Shown here piece after piece: positions 1 to 9,311 of a DNA stretch of 64,000 nt. Numbering within the stretch: the stretch's first letter is position 1; every line of letters begins with the position of its first letter. The DNA lies in assembly GCF_022234545.1 (NCBI RefSeq), contig NZ_JAIEUI010000003.1, forward strand, positions 1 through 64,000, given 5' to 3'. The stretch comes from Paenibacillus piscarius. GTDB taxonomy: Bacteria; Bacillota; Bacilli; Paenibacillales; Paenibacillaceae. Under the pieces are notes generated by a model. It was not told the DNA's origin and ran no database searches. It was given only the letters and a program-made list of their open reading frames with translations. A program made the position numbers and the translations under genes.

Positions 1-67
1 GGCCAAACGCATCAGACTGTAAATCTGCTCACGTACGTGTTCGGTGGTTCGAATCCATCAGCCTCCA
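1..67 (+). tRNA. tRNA-Tyr (GTA), 5' end cut by window
   Basis: The 3' part of a tRNA is present: an anticodon arm with loop containing GTA, a long variable arm as expected of the tyrosine class, a T-arm with TTCGAAT, and the 3' acceptor strand ending GCCTCC plus discriminator A. The 5' acceptor and D-arm start lie outside the window. CCA is not encoded. It is followed 11 bases later by tRNA-Lys. Confidence 0.9.
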
Positions 68-78
68 TTCCTTTTTAT

Positions 79-151
79 GAGCCATTAGCTCAGTTGGTAG
101 AGCACCTGACTTTTAATCAGGGTGTCGAAGGTTCGAGTCCTTCATGGCTCA
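79..151 (+). tRNA. tRNA-Lys (TTT)
   Basis: Complete cloverleaf of 73 bases: acceptor GAGCCAT pairs with ATGGCTC, anticodon stem CCTGA/TCAGG encloses loop CTTTTAA with anticodon TTT, and the T-loop is TTCGAGT. Discriminator base A, no encoded CCA. Last gene of a tRNA cluster, with a terminator 20 bases downstream. Confidence 0.97.
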
Positions 152-170
152 TCTGAAAGCAAACACAAGT

Positions 171-197
171 CATCACCTTGCGGTGATGGCTTTTTTT
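171..197 (+). terminator. Rho-independent terminator of the tRNA cluster
   Basis: Perfect 7-bp stem CATCACC/GGTGATG with a 4-base loop, followed by GC and seven T residues. Confidence 0.9.
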
Positions 198-323
198 GTA
201 TGATAAGAATTTAGGGGTTATTTTGTTATCATTGTCACTCAGGGTTCGGATGAGCTGTGCCGCATCTTGCGGCAAAATATGATAAAATAAGCGAAAAAGC
301 AAAAGTGGTGGAGAATGGTGACG

Positions 324-1421
324 ATGGATAGTGAGGTTTTGCGTCAAAAGCTGGAGCAACTCACCGGTAAGCGAACCGGAATCAAGCAGCTCGGAAGACA
401 GCACTCAGCTTCACTTTTTAGCATGGGTATAGATCAAGATCAGGAGCAGCCGGTCATTCACGAAGGGTATCTATGGATTCCTTTGTATGATAATGACAGC
501 CGCGTAACGGCAATGTGGGTCGAAACGGAAGGGCTGTCGCCGCTTGAATTGCAGCTGGTGAATTACGCCGGACGGAACTTCGCGGTAGCGCTTAAGGCTA
601 CCGGGCTGAAGGAAGAAGGGGAGATGGAGGCGCGCCAGCTAAGCGGGTGGCTGAACTCCCAACTGGAGCAGGAGAAGGATGATGCAGAAATTCCCGACGA
701 GGTCTCTCTGAAGGGCCGTCTCTTCGGCGAGATGATCCCGTTCATGCTGGTCAGTGAGAATGTCCATAATCCGCAGATGACGTATCGTTCATTAATGAAG
801 CTGCTGCGCAGTTATTTCGAGAACGATGTACTGCTGGTTCCTTTGCAGGATAAGGAATGGTTAATTTTAGCCCGTAAGGAACTGCTTACAGGCGGAGATG
901 ATAAAGAGGATGAGGAAGAAAGTGCAGAGGATCTGTTGGCCCAGACGGCGATGGGACTGCATGAACTGATTGCCAGCGAGTGGGTTGGGGTCTTCCACCT
1001 GGCTGTATCCCCGGCCATTATTCCGGTGAAAGAGCTGACTGGTGCGGTAGCGCTGCTGCGGGAGACGATCGTGCTCGGCCGGATTTTCCAGGTGGGTGAT
1101 TATATTCATCTGCCGTGGGAGCTGCACATGGAGCGGCTGGTGAACAGTATCCCTGACGAGCGGCGCAGACAGCTTCTGGGCCAGATCGGTGATTATTCGT
1201 CGGTGCTGGCGGATAAGGAAATGCTGATGACGCTGGAGACTTTTTTTGAAATGGACTGCAATGTCAGTGAGACGGCCAAGAAGCTGTATATTCACCGCAA
1301 CACGCTGCTGTACAGGCTGGACAAGATCAAACAGGAGACAGGCGCCGACGTACGGAGCTTCGGAGATGCCGCGATTGTGAAGCTTGCTATGTTATTGTAT
1401 AAAGTGACGAAAAGAAAATAG
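324..1421 (+). CDS. PucR-type helix-turn-helix regulator
   Basis: A 365-residue soluble protein. The last ~62 residues form a Fis/PucR C-terminal helix-turn-helix (SETAKKLYIHRNTLLYRL) typical of the PucR_C/HTH_30 family, so it is probably a DNA-binding regulator. The N-terminal 300 residues have no domain I can name; an acidic stretch rich in Asp and Glu lies near residues 190-205. An earlier in-frame ATG at 315 sits only one base after the GGTGGAG ribosome site, so the ATG at 324 is preferred. It is followed by msmX on the same strand after a 109-base gap; whether it regulates that gene is inference from position only. Confidence 0.82.
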   Translation: MDSEVLRQKLEQLTGKRTGIKQLGRQHSASLFSMGIDQDQEQPVIHEGYLWIPLYDNDSRVTAMWVETEGLSPLELQLVNYAGRNFAVALKATGLKEEGEMEARQLSGWLNSQLEQEKDDAEIPDEVSLKGRLFGEMIPFMLVSENVHNPQMTYRSLMKLLRSYFENDVLLVPLQDKEWLILARKELLTGGDDKEDEEESAEDLLAQTAMGLHELIASEWVGVFHLAVSPAIIPVKELTGAVALLRETIVLGRIFQVGDYIHLPWELHMERLVNSIPDERRRQLLGQIGDYSSVLADKEMLMTLETFFEMDCNVSETAKKLYIHRNTLLYRLDKIKQETGADVRSFGDAAIVKLAMLLYKVTKRK

Positions 1422-1530
1422 GTTTTTTGTGAACCATGCAAATAGCCATCTGTCCGGCTCTGGGGTAAGATAGGTATACAAGAAAGCGTTTGATTTTCTA
1501 ATCCAATAATAGACTCGAGGGGGAAATACA

Positions 1531-2652
1531 ATGGCAGGCGTACGTTTAGAGCATATTTTCAAAAAATACCCGGGTTCCGATAAAGCAACAGTAATTGATA
1601 TCAATCTTGATATTAAAGATAAGGAATTCCTCGTATTGGTTGGTCCTTCCGGTTGCGGTAAATCCACAACCCTGCGTATGATCGCTGGTCTGGAAGAAAT
1701 CTCTGAAGGCAAAATGTACATTGGTGACCGTGTAGTTAATGACGTGGCTCCGAAAGACCGCGATATTGCGATGGTATTCCAATCCTACGCCTTGTACCCG
1801 CACATGAGTGTATATCAGAACATGGCCTTCGGTCTGAAGCTGCGCAAAGTGAAGAAAGAAGAAATCGACAAGAAAGTACGCGAAGCAGCGAAAATCCTGG
1901 ATATCGAGCACTTGCTGGACCGTAAGCCTAAGGCTCTGTCCGGTGGTCAACGTCAACGTGTCGCTCTAGGCCGTGCGATTGTCCGTGACCCACAAGTCTT
2001 CCTGATGGATGAGCCGCTCTCCAACTTGGATGCTAAACTCCGTGGTCAGATGCGCGCAGAAATCACTAAGCTGGTAAAACGCCTTGAAACCACTTGTATC
2101 TACGTAACGCATGACCAGACAGAAGCTATGACGATGGGTGACCGTATCGTAGTTATGTACGATGGTATCATCCAGCAGGCTGCTTCCCCTGAAGAGCTGT
2201 ACAATGAGCCAACGAACCTGTTCGTAGCCGGATTTATCGGTTCCCCTACAATGAACTTTATCAACGGTACCCTGTCCGAAGTGAACGGCGCTGTCCGTTT
2301 CCGTGCTGAGAACCTTGATGTTGAAGTTCCAGGCGGCAAAGCAACTCTGCTGCGCAACAAAGGATACATTGGCAAGGATGTAATCATGGGCGTTCGTCCG
2401 GAAGATATCCATGAAGAGCCGGTATTCCTGGAAGCTTCCCCTAACACAATCTTCACTTCGATGGTTGATGTTACAGAAAACCTTGGTCATGAAATGCTCC
2501 TCTACTTGAGCGGCCTTGGCGCTAACACTGTCATTGCCCGTGTAGACGGACGCTCGACTACCCGCGAAGGCAGCAAGCCTAAGCTGGCGATCGATATGAA
2601 CAAGATCCACATCTTCGACAAAGAATCCGAACTGAACGTACTGCTGGGATAA
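1531..2652 (+). CDS. msmX: Multi-sugar ABC importer ATP-binding protein MsmX/UgpC type
   Basis: A 373-residue cytoplasmic ATPase of carbohydrate importers (CUT1). Visible motifs are Walker A GPSGCGKST (38-46), Q-loop Gln84, signature LSGGQ (136-140), Walker B with Asp160-Glu161 and switch His194, followed by the C-terminal OB-fold regulatory region of MalK-like proteins. In Bacillus, MsmX energises several sugar importers whose operons lack an ATPase; the cassette at 59-63 kb here is of that type. RBS GAGGGGG precedes the ATG by 7-8 bases. It is monocistronic, with a strong terminator behind it. A weak catabolite-response-like sequence (AGAAAGCGTTTGAT, about 1481) lies in the leader but misses two consensus positions. 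Codon use looks biased as in highly expressed genes. Confidence 0.95.
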   Translation: MAGVRLEHIFKKYPGSDKATVIDINLDIKDKEFLVLVGPSGCGKSTTLRMIAGLEEISEGKMYIGDRVVNDVAPKDRDIAMVFQSYALYPHMSVYQNMAFGLKLRKVKKEEIDKKVREAAKILDIEHLLDRKPKALSGGQRQRVALGRAIVRDPQVFLMDEPLSNLDAKLRGQMRAEITKLVKRLETTCIYVTHDQTEAMTMGDRIVVMYDGIIQQAASPEELYNEPTNLFVAGFIGSPTMNFINGTLSEVNGAVRFRAENLDVEVPGGKATLLRNKGYIGKDVIMGVRPEDIHEEPVFLEASPNTIFTSMVDVTENLGHEMLLYLSGLGANTVIARVDGRSTTREGSKPKLAIDMNKIHIFDKESELNVLLG

Positions 2653-2686
2653 GATCCTGGCATGGTTAATAGAGTCTATAATGAAC

Positions 2687-2713
2687 AAAGCCGCCTGAGA
2701 GGGCGGCTTTTTC
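2687..2713 (+). terminator. Terminator after msmX
   Basis: Stem AAAGCCGCC/GGCGGCTTT with loop TGAGAG, running directly into a T-tract. Confidence 0.92.
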
Positions 2714-2759
2714 ATGTAGAGGACGGGAAGAGGGAAGAGAGCGGCCACGGGGTTTAAGA

Positions 2760-2788
2760 TTGCATTCACCGGCATTATCCATTAAGAT
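2760..2788 (+). promoter_or_regulatory. SigA-type promoter for the hprK operon
   Basis: TTGCAT, a 17-base spacer, then TAAGAT; about 90 bases upstream of the hprK start and after the msmX terminator. Confidence 0.55.
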
Positions 2789-2880
2789 AGCAGGAGAATT
2801 ACCTGTTGCTGGAATGGCCGGTTTGTGGACCAGCACGCGGGGAGCGGCGCTTGACCGCAGGTGACGAAAGGACGGAAGAT

Positions 2881-3819
2881 ATGGCTAAGAAGGTAAAGGT
2901 ATCGGAGTTGGTACAGCATTTTCAGTTAGAGGTCGTATCCGGGCATGAGGGACTGAAGAGACCGGTCACGGTGGACGATCTGAACCGTCCGGGTCTGGAA
3001 ATGGCCGGTTATTTCGAATATTATCCTGAAGAACGTGTGCAGCTGCTGGGCAAAACCGAGCTGGCATTCTTCTCCATGCTCTCTGAAGAAGAGCGTAAGG
3101 AGCGGATTCGCGGCATCTGCAATGATAATACGCCATGTATTGTAATTACAAGAGGGCTGGAGGTTCCCCAGGAGCTGGTCGACATCAGCAATGAGAAGGG
3201 GCTTCCGGTGCTGCGCAGCTCGATGGCGACGACGATTTTCTCCAGCAGACTCACGAGCTTCCTGGAAGGCAGATTGGCACCGACGGCAACCATTCACGGT
3301 GTTCTGTGTGATGTCTATGGCGTAGGGATGCTGATTACAGGCAGCAGCGGTATCGGTAAAAGTGAAACGGCGCTGGAGCTGGTGAAGCGCGGGCACCGTC
3401 TGATTGCCGATGATGCGGTGGAGATCCGCCAGACCTCGGACAATCAGCTGCATGGTACGGCCCCGGAGCTGATCCGTCACCTGCTCGAAATCCGCGGTGT
3501 CGGGATTATTAATGTCATGACCCTCTTCGGCGCAGGCGCGATCCGTAACCATAAGCGGATTACCCTGGTCGTTAGACTGGAGGCCTGGCAGCAGGACAAG
3601 CAGTATGACCGCTTGGGACTGGATGAGGAGACCACACGGATTATCGATACCGATGTGCCGCTGGTCACCATTCCGGTGCGTCCGGGACGTAACCTTGCGG
3701 TTATCATCGAAGTGGCTGCAATGAATTACCGTCTGAAGCAAATGGGCTTCAATGCGGCGCTGCAGTTCACGAATAAACTTACAGCCACTATCTCTGAAGA
3801 CATGGATGATCTGGATTAG
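2881..3819 (+). CDS. hprK: HPr kinase/phosphorylase
   Basis: A 312-residue bifunctional enzyme that phosphorylates HPr on Ser46 with ATP or PPi and removes the phosphate again, the sensor step of carbon catabolite control in Bacillota. The nucleotide-binding P-loop GSSGIGKSE and the family signature [20 protein letters not shown] are intact, and the N-terminal HprK_N domain is present. The ATG at 2881 gives the usual family length; an upstream in-frame TTG at 2806 would add 25 residues unlike HprK. It heads the run hprK-lgt-ppaX-yvoF, the order seen in B. subtilis. Its likely substrate is the HPr encoded at 28.6 kb. Confidence 0.97.
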   Translation: MAKKVKVSELVQHFQLEVVSGHEGLKRPVTVDDLNRPGLEMAGYFEYYPEERVQLLGKTELAFFSMLSEEERKERIRGICNDNTPCIVITRGLEVPQELVDISNEKGLPVLRSSMATTIFSSRLTSFLEGRLAPTATIHGVLCDVYGVGMLITGSSGIGKSETALELVKRGHRLIADDAVEIRQTSDNQLHGTAPELIRHLLEIRGVGIINVMTLFGAGAIRNHKRITLVVRLEAWQQDKQYDRLGLDEETTRIIDTDVPLVTIPVRPGRNLAVIIEVAAMNYRLKQMGFNAALQFTNKLTATISEDMDDLD

Positions 3820-3831
3820 GAGGGTGAGAGC

Positions 3832-4863
3832 ATGTTCTATTCATTAGCGATTGATCCGATTGTTTTCTCAATTGGATCCTTGCCTGTTCACTGGTATGGC
3901 CTGATCCTGGGTCTTGGCGCACTGGCCGGGCTATTCCTGTGTATTCAAGAAGGCAAACGGTACGGCATTTCGCAGGAGTTCTTCATGGATATGCTGCTGC
4001 TGGGCGTGCCCTCGGCTATCATTGCCGCGCGGATTTATTTTGTAGCGTTCAAGTGGGAGGATTATAAGGACAACCTGTGGGACGTCTTCAAGGTCTGGAA
4101 CGGCGGTATCGCCATCTATGGCGCGTTGATTGGAGCCGTCATCTGCGGAGTGATCTATTTCCGCTATAAAGGCTATTCGGCTTGGCGGCTCATTGATATT
4201 TGTGCACCCGGACTGTTGGCTGGTCAAATGATCGGACGCTGGGGGAACTTCGTGAATCAGGAAGCCTACGGCGGTGTGGTGGAGGAATCGTTCCTGCGCG
4301 ACAAGCTGCATCTGCCGGATTTCATCGTCAATCAAATGTACATAGGGGATGCCTTCCGTCATCCGGCCTTCCTGTATGAATCACTCTGGAGCCTGCTGGG
4401 CATTGTGCTGCTGTTCGTACTGCGGCGTCAGAAGTTTGTGCGTGCCGGTGAAATTTTTATGTCCTATCTTATATGGTACTCCATCGGCCGCTTCTTTATT
4501 GAAGCGTTGCGGACGGACAGCCTGGCCTTCAACGGCAGCAGCGGGGCGGCTTCATTCATTAATGCGCTGTGGAGCCCGATGAAGTGGATGGGCTTCGAGC
4601 AGGGGTATCTGGACCCGGCTTACGGCAATATTCGTGTCTCGCAATTGCTGTCGCTGCTGATCATTGTTGCGGCGATTGTCCTGATCATTATCCGGCGCGT
4701 TAGCGTCCGGCCGCTGCCTTATTATTCTGATCCGATTGTCAGCACCAAAGAAGCACCAGCGGATGCTGTAGTTCCAGAGAGTGCAGCGGGTACGCCCCAG
4801 AAGGCACCTCAACAGGAAGAGCCGCTTCCCGAGCCACTGGAAGATAAGGAAACTAAGGAGTAA
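3832..4863 (+). CDS. lgt: Prolipoprotein diacylglyceryl transferase
   Basis: Polytopic membrane enzyme that transfers diacylglycerol from phosphatidylglycerol to the lipobox cysteine of prolipoproteins, the first step of lipoprotein maturation. The Lgt signature GRWGNFVNQEAYG is present, with several hydrophobic segments and the HWYG motif near the N-terminus. At 343 residues it is longer than typical Lgt; the extra is a Pro/Glu/Ala-rich hydrophilic C-terminal tail (about the last 50 residues). RBS AGGAGG lies 9 bases before the ATG, 12 bases after hprK. Confidence 0.97.
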   Translation: MFYSLAIDPIVFSIGSLPVHWYGLILGLGALAGLFLCIQEGKRYGISQEFFMDMLLLGVPSAIIAARIYFVAFKWEDYKDNLWDVFKVWNGGIAIYGALIGAVICGVIYFRYKGYSAWRLIDICAPGLLAGQMIGRWGNFVNQEAYGGVVEESFLRDKLHLPDFIVNQMYIGDAFRHPAFLYESLWSLLGIVLLFVLRRQKFVRAGEIFMSYLIWYSIGRFFIEALRTDSLAFNGSSGAASFINALWSPMKWMGFEQGYLDPAYGNIRVSQLLSLLIIVAAIVLIIIRRVSVRPLPYYSDPIVSTKEAPADAVVPESAAGTPQKAPQQEEPLPEPLEDKETKE

Positions 4864-4872
4864 TAGACACTA

Positions 4873-5532
4873 ATGATGGAATGCGTATTATTTGATCTGG
4901 ACGGAACGATTGTGAATACCAATGAGCTGATCATCAACTCATTCATGCATGCACTGAAGGAGAATAATCTGCCATCTCTGACCCGGGAGCAGATTATTCC
5001 ACTGATGGGAACAACACTCCAGCAGCAGCTAAGCGCGTTCTCCGGTCTGGAAGCGAAGGATATAAGCCTGCTGGAGCGGTCTTACCGTTCGTACAACAAT
5101 GCACATCATGATGAGCTGGTCCAAGCTTTTCCCCATGTGAGTGAGACGATGGAGGAGCTGCAGCGCCGGGGAATCAAGCTTGGGGTGGTGACCACCAAGA
5201 TCCGGCCTAACACACTGAAGTCGCTGGAGCAGTTCGGTCTGCTGAAGTATATGGATACGATTGTGACAGTCAATGATGTAACTCATCCGAAGCCGCATCC
5301 GGAGCCGGTGCTTATGGCTGTAGCGAATCTGGGCGTTGATCCGGCAAGAACACTGATGGTGGGCGACAGTGCAGTTGATATTCAGTCTGCCCAGGCGGCA
5401 GGAGTACGTGTAGCAGGAGTAGCCTGGTCGCTGAAGGGTGAGGATGTGCTGCGCACCTATGAGCCGGATTACATCATCCATGATATGAAGGACTTGTACA
5501 CTATTGTGGAACAGGAGACCATGCAGCCGTGA
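4873..5532 (+). CDS. ppaX: Pyrophosphatase PpaX (HAD superfamily)
   Basis: A 219-residue HAD hydrolase: motif I DLDGT at residues 8-12, the cap domain, the motif II Thr in GVVTTK and motif III/IV GDSAVDIQSA. PpaX hydrolyses the pyrophosphate produced when HPrK dephosphorylates P-Ser-HPr, which explains its place behind hprK. Two ATG codons (4873 and 4876) are possible; RBS AAGGAG overlaps the end of lgt. Its stop overlaps the start of the next gene. General phosphoglycolate phosphatase activity is the alternative reading, but context favours PpaX. Confidence 0.93.
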   Translation: MMECVLFDLDGTIVNTNELIINSFMHALKENNLPSLTREQIIPLMGTTLQQQLSAFSGLEAKDISLLERSYRSYNNAHHDELVQAFPHVSETMEELQRRGIKLGVVTTKIRPNTLKSLEQFGLLKYMDTIVTVNDVTHPKPHPEPVLMAVANLGVDPARTLMVGDSAVDIQSAQAAGVRVAGVAWSLKGEDVLRTYEPDYIIHDMKDLYTIVEQETMQP

Positions 5533-6035
5533 GAAAAATAACCCGTTATCCGGTGGAGGGGCCTAATTCGCTCTGGCATATATACCGTACAGTGAGCCCA
5601 TGGAAGGGTGTGCGCAATTTCATTTTCATCCAGGTTGCCCGCTATTGTCCGATCCTGCCACTGAAGAACTGGATCTACCGCCGGATACTCGGGATGAAGG
5701 TTGGCAAGCATACGGCATTTGGGCTGATGGCGATGGTGGATGTCTTTTTCCCGGAGAGAATTACGATTGGAGAGAATTCCATCATCGGGTACAACACCAC
5801 GATTCTGGCCCATGAGTACCTCATCAAAGAGTACCGGCTGGGGGATGTGGTCATCGGTGATCATGTCTTAATCGGGGCAAATACGACCATCCTGCCGGGG
5901 GTCACCATTGGGGATGGGGCGGTGGTCGCGGCGGGTTCGGTGGTGCATAAGAATGTGGCTGCCGGGGCCTTCGTCGGGGGCAATCCGCTGCGTGAGCTGC
6001 GCCCGGCTTCAACGGAGTCACCTGTCATCGAATAA
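5529..6035 (+). CDS. Left-handed beta-helix acyltransferase (YvoF-like)
   Basis: A 168-residue protein with hexapeptide repeats (for example IGDHVLIGANTTILPGVTIGDGAVVAAGSVV) of the LbetaH acetyltransferase fold, ending in the typical GGNPLRELR. Substrate unknown. It starts at a GTG that overlaps the ppaX stop codon, with AGGAGA upstream, so translation is probably coupled. B. subtilis yvoF occupies the same place after ppaX. Confidence 0.88.
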   Translation: MRKITRYPVEGPNSLWHIYRTVSPWKGVRNFIFIQVARYCPILPLKNWIYRRILGMKVGKHTAFGLMAMVDVFFPERITIGENSIIGYNTTILAHEYLIKEYRLGDVVIGDHVLIGANTTILPGVTIGDGAVVAAGSVVHKNVAAGAFVGGNPLRELRPASTESPVIE

Positions 6036-6060
6036 TATTATGGTATACAGACGGGAATGG

Positions 6061-6112
6061 AACCCTGCAGTTTCAGATTGCGTGCATCTGCGCAGGAGCT
6101 GCGGGGTTTCTT
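6061..6112 (+). terminator. Possible terminator after the hprK operon
   Basis: Ten-pair stem AACCCTGCAG/CTGCGGGGTT (one G-U pair) around a 28-base loop. The T-tract is short (TTTCTTG), so termination may be partial. Confidence 0.5.
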
Positions 6113-6211
6113 GCATGGAACGGGCAGATCGAAGCAACCTTTGAGGGTAAGACGAGTATATATTGGCGTAATACTATAGTGCACTAGGTGGGCTAATCAG
6201 GAGGAATGTTC

Positions 6212-7381
6212 ATGGTTCAAAAGGAAAGAATTCCCCAGCTCGATATCTTTCGGGCTATTGCTATTTTTGCGGTCATCGCTATTCATGCCACTTCACGGAC
6301 ACTCGCAGAGACACTGGATACGTCAATGTTCGCCCCGTTTCTGTTCATTAACAAGTTCAGCCAGTTCGCGGTTCCCTCGTTTATCTTCCTGAGCGGGTTC
6401 GTGCTGTTCTACAATTATATCGACCGCCCCCTGGGAGGGAAGGTGCTGGCGAAATTCTACACCCGCAGGCTGATCTATATTATTGTGCCTTATCTGGTCT
6501 TCTCGGTGCTGTACTTTGCCCTGAAAATGACCGCCGGACATACCTGGGGCCTGCCTCTGCAGGAGCTTGCAGCGAAATTCGGCAAATACCTGTGGACGGG
6601 TACGGCGTATACACATTTGTATTACATCATCATTATAATTCAGTTCTATGTGCTGTTCCCGCTGATGCTGTGGTGTCTGCAGAAGCTGCGGAAGCTCGCG
6701 GCATGGGCACCGGCGGCCGGGCTTGCGCTCCAGTGGGGCTTCGTGCTGCTGAACAAGTACATGGTGAACCACGGGTACTGGAAGCTGTCCAAGGGCAGTC
6801 TGGCGATTACGTATTTCTCATATTTTCTGCTGGGTGCGGCCATTGCGGTCTATTACAGCTCTCTGAAAAAATGGCTCATCCCTTCCCGCGAAGGCTGGCG
6901 CTCCGGTAAAGGGACCGGCTGGATCGTGCTGTGGCTGTTATGGGCAGCGGCAGGGATTGGGCATGTAATGCTGTGGTACAACAATTATACGAAGAAAACG
7001 GTCATCAACAGCCTGTGGTATGAAGGCTTCGCGAATGTCCATGCACTGCTCTCCTGTCTGGTGCTGTTCCAGTTGTCCTTCCTGCTGTATGGTGCGGGCC
7101 GCAGCCTGCTGACCCGGCTGCTGCTATCGGCGGGTGCGTGTTCCTTCGGTATCTATCTGCTGCATCCGCTGCTTCTGTTCATGTACCGGAAGCTGCCGTT
7201 CCACGGCGGATCATTGGCTTATACGGCGGCGATCGCAGGCGGCTGGCTGGTAGCCCTGCTGGGCTCGTGGGTCGTGGTCGCTCTCGCCTTCCGTTACGTG
7301 AAGCCGGCCTGGATGGTGTTCGGCTCGGCTCCGCAGAGGCCGGCCTCCGCTGCAAAGGCAACAGGATCGTCCGGGAAGTAA
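6212..7381 (+). CDS. Membrane acyltransferase, Acyl_transf_3 family
   Basis: A 389-residue integral membrane protein with about ten hydrophobic segments and the family N-terminus (PQLDIFRAIAIFAVIAIHATS), where the histidine is the likely catalytic residue. Such proteins O-acylate cell-wall polymers, polysaccharides or lipids; the acceptor cannot be told from sequence. An ATG at 6206 lies one base from the AGGAGG site, while the ATG at 6212 is 7 bases away and is chosen. It has its own leader and ends at a bidirectional terminator facing the gluconokinase gene. Confidence 0.88.
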   Translation: MVQKERIPQLDIFRAIAIFAVIAIHATSRTLAETLDTSMFAPFLFINKFSQFAVPSFIFLSGFVLFYNYIDRPLGGKVLAKFYTRRLIYIIVPYLVFSVLYFALKMTAGHTWGLPLQELAAKFGKYLWTGTAYTHLYYIIIIIQFYVLFPLMLWCLQKLRKLAAWAPAAGLALQWGFVLLNKYMVNHGYWKLSKGSLAITYFSYFLLGAAIAVYYSSLKKWLIPSREGWRSGKGTGWIVLWLLWAAAGIGHVMLWYNNYTKKTVINSLWYEGFANVHALLSCLVLFQLSFLLYGAGRSLLTRLLLSAGACSFGIYLLHPLLLFMYRKLPFHGGSLAYTAAIAGGWLVALLGSWVVVALAFRYVKPAWMVFGSAPQRPASAAKATGSSGK

Positions 7382-7383
7382 TA

Positions 7384-7430
7384 AAAGCGCCAGCTGGCTG
7401 CATACACTATGCGGCTGGCTGGCGCTTTCT
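7384..7430. terminator. Bidirectional terminator between convergent genes
   Basis: Arms AAAGCGCCAGC and GCTGGCGCTTT form a long stem with T-runs at both outer edges, placed between the acyltransferase (+) and gluconokinase (-) stops. Confidence 0.85.
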
Positions 7431-7456
7431 TGAGGTATGGTGGCGCTGAGGGCGGT

Positions 7457-9010
7457 TTAAACCGTCTGTTCTCCGGCTTGTTCGCGCTGGAATTCGGCGA
7501 TGGCCTGATATTGATCCTCCAGGCTGCGGAAGACGGAGATGAAGATCGGGAGCAGCTGCTTGTAGGCTTTGGCATGGGCGGTGACCGGCTCATGGCGGTG
7601 CGTGGAGCCGATCATTGGGAATACAGCATCGAAGGAGCTGATCCGGCCCAAGGCGTATAAGCCAAGCACAACAGCGCCAAGACAGGAGCTCTCGAAGCTC
7701 TCAGGGACCACGACCTCCTGGTCGAAGATGTCGGCCATCATCTGCCGCCACAGCTCAGAGCGGGCGAATCCGCCGGTTGCCAGAATGCGGACCGGCTGGC
7801 CGATGCATTCCTCCATGGCGAGCAGTACAGTATACATATTGAAGATGACGCCTTCCAGCACAGCGCGGATCATATGCTCCTTGCGGTGGTTCATGCTCAG
7901 GCCGAAGAAGGAGCCGCGGGCATCGGGGTTCCACAGCGGAGCGCGCTCTCCGGTCAGGTAAGGATGGAACAATAGCCCATTGCTGCCCGGCGGCACCTGT
8001 GCGGCGATCCGGGTCAATACTTCATAAGGATCTATGCCCAGGCGCTTCGCCGTCTCCACCTCGGAGGCGGCGAACTCATCCCGCACCCAGCGGAAGAGCA
8101 TCCCGCCATTGTTCACCGGGCCGCCGATGACCCAGAGCTTGTCCGTGAGCGCATAGCAGAAGATCCGTCCTTTGGGATCGGTCAGCGGGCGGTCCACTAC
8201 GGTGCGGAGGGCTCCGCTGGTGCCGATCGTTGCAGCGATGACGCCCGGCTCTATCGCGCCCACCCCCAGGTTGGACAGCACACCGTCACTGGCCCCCACC
8301 ACGAACGGGGTCGCAGGCAGCAGCCCCAGCTCCGCGGCAAGTCCAGGCAGCAGCCCGCGCAGGATCTCGGTGGTCGGTACAGGCCGGGACAGGTGCTCGC
8401 GTGTGACACCGGCAATCTGCAGGGCTTCCTCATCCCAGTCCAGCTGCTCCAGATTGAACATGCCTGTGGCAGAGGCGATGGAATAGTCGATAACATAGTC
8501 GCCGAACAGCTTGAAGAAGACATACTCCTTAATGGAGATGAACTTATGAGTCTGCTTGAACAGTTCAGGATGGTCTTCGCCAAGCCACATCAGCTTGGTA
8601 ATCGGGGACATGGGATGGATCGGGGTCCCTGTGCGCATATACAGCCCGTGCCCGTTCAGTTCGTCCTTCAGCCGCTTGGTACAGCGGCTGCTCCGGTTGT
8701 CCGCCCAGGTAATGCAGGCGGTCAGCGGAGCTCCTGAGGCATCGACAGCGATAACACTGTGCATGGCTGAGCTGAAGGAGACCAGCAGGACCTGTTCGGG
8801 GGAGACACGGCTGTCCTGCATCACCTGGGTAATGGTATGGATCACGGCCTGCAGAATCTGCTCCGGGTCCTGCTCGGCGACAGAGGGGGAGGGCTGGTGC
8901 AGCGGATAGCCCTGGTTACTCTGGGCCAGGATGGTTCCGCGCTCCTCAAAGAGAACAGCCTTGGTGCTGGTGGTGCCGATATCAACGCCTATCATATAGG
9001 AGGTACTCAA
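7457..9010 (-). CDS. gntK: Gluconokinase, FGGY family
   Basis: A 517-residue FGGY carbohydrate kinase with the N-terminal ATPase motif MIGVDIGTTSTKAVLF and the C-terminal glycine-rich ATP site (ILATGGFARSELWRQMMAD). Overall it resembles Bacillus gluconokinases, which make 6-phosphogluconate from gluconate; xylulokinase is the alternative. The start codon is TTG at 9010, with AAGGA about 9 bases upstream. It stands alone, with no gluconate permease or regulator next to it. Confidence 0.85.
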   Translation of the reverse strand: MSTSYMIGVDIGTTSTKAVLFEERGTILAQSNQGYPLHQPSPSVAEQDPEQILQAVIHTITQVMQDSRVSPEQVLLVSFSSAMHSVIAVDASGAPLTACITWADNRSSRCTKRLKDELNGHGLYMRTGTPIHPMSPITKLMWLGEDHPELFKQTHKFISIKEYVFFKLFGDYVIDYSIASATGMFNLEQLDWDEEALQIAGVTREHLSRPVPTTEILRGLLPGLAAELGLLPATPFVVGASDGVLSNLGVGAIEPGVIAATIGTSGALRTVVDRPLTDPKGRIFCYALTDKLWVIGGPVNNGGMLFRWVRDEFAASEVETAKRLGIDPYEVLTRIAAQVPPGSNGLLFHPYLTGERAPLWNPDARGSFFGLSMNHRKEHMIRAVLEGVIFNMYTVLLAMEECIGQPVRILATGGFARSELWRQMMADIFDQEVVVPESFESSCLGAVVLGLYALGRISSFDAVFPMIGSTHRHEPVTAHAKAYKQLLPIFISVFRSLEDQYQAIAEFQREQAGEQTV

Positions 9011-9311
9011 GCTGTCAGTCCTTCTTTCTGTTATGAAATAGCTCCCGGGGATACTTCATGCCGGAAATCAAGTACAATCAGATTAACTACATTATATGCG
9101 CCGGCCCTGCCGGTGGCAAAAGGAACTGCTGCAAAAGAGAGCGCAGGACATGGAAGTCTGGTCTCCGGCGCGGTATGATTGTAGTGTATTGTTGACGCCG
9201 CTTAATAGTCCGTGATACGATATTGCCACTACTTTACTTTGCTACCACTTTACCATATTGAAGCGTTTTGGAGAACCCTTCCTAGATAATCTGATGAGGT
9301 GAACATTGAAG
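9011..9311. other. Divergent intergenic region between gntK and hisZ
   Basis: About 300 bases with no gene. It must hold the promoters of gntK (leftward) and the his operon (rightward). A TTGACG box at 9192-9197 followed by TACGAT at 9217-9222 (19-base spacer) is the best his promoter candidate. No T-box leader (no AGGGTGGNACCGCG-type sequence) was seen, so histidine control here is not explained. Confidence 0.5.

Noticed and set aside
1481..1494. cre site in the msmX leader
   Set aside because: AGAAAGCGTTTGAT misses two consensus positions; kept only as a remark.
9180..9311. T-box leader controlling the his operon
   Set aside because: No T-box sequence or specifier stem was seen; only a plain promoter candidate.
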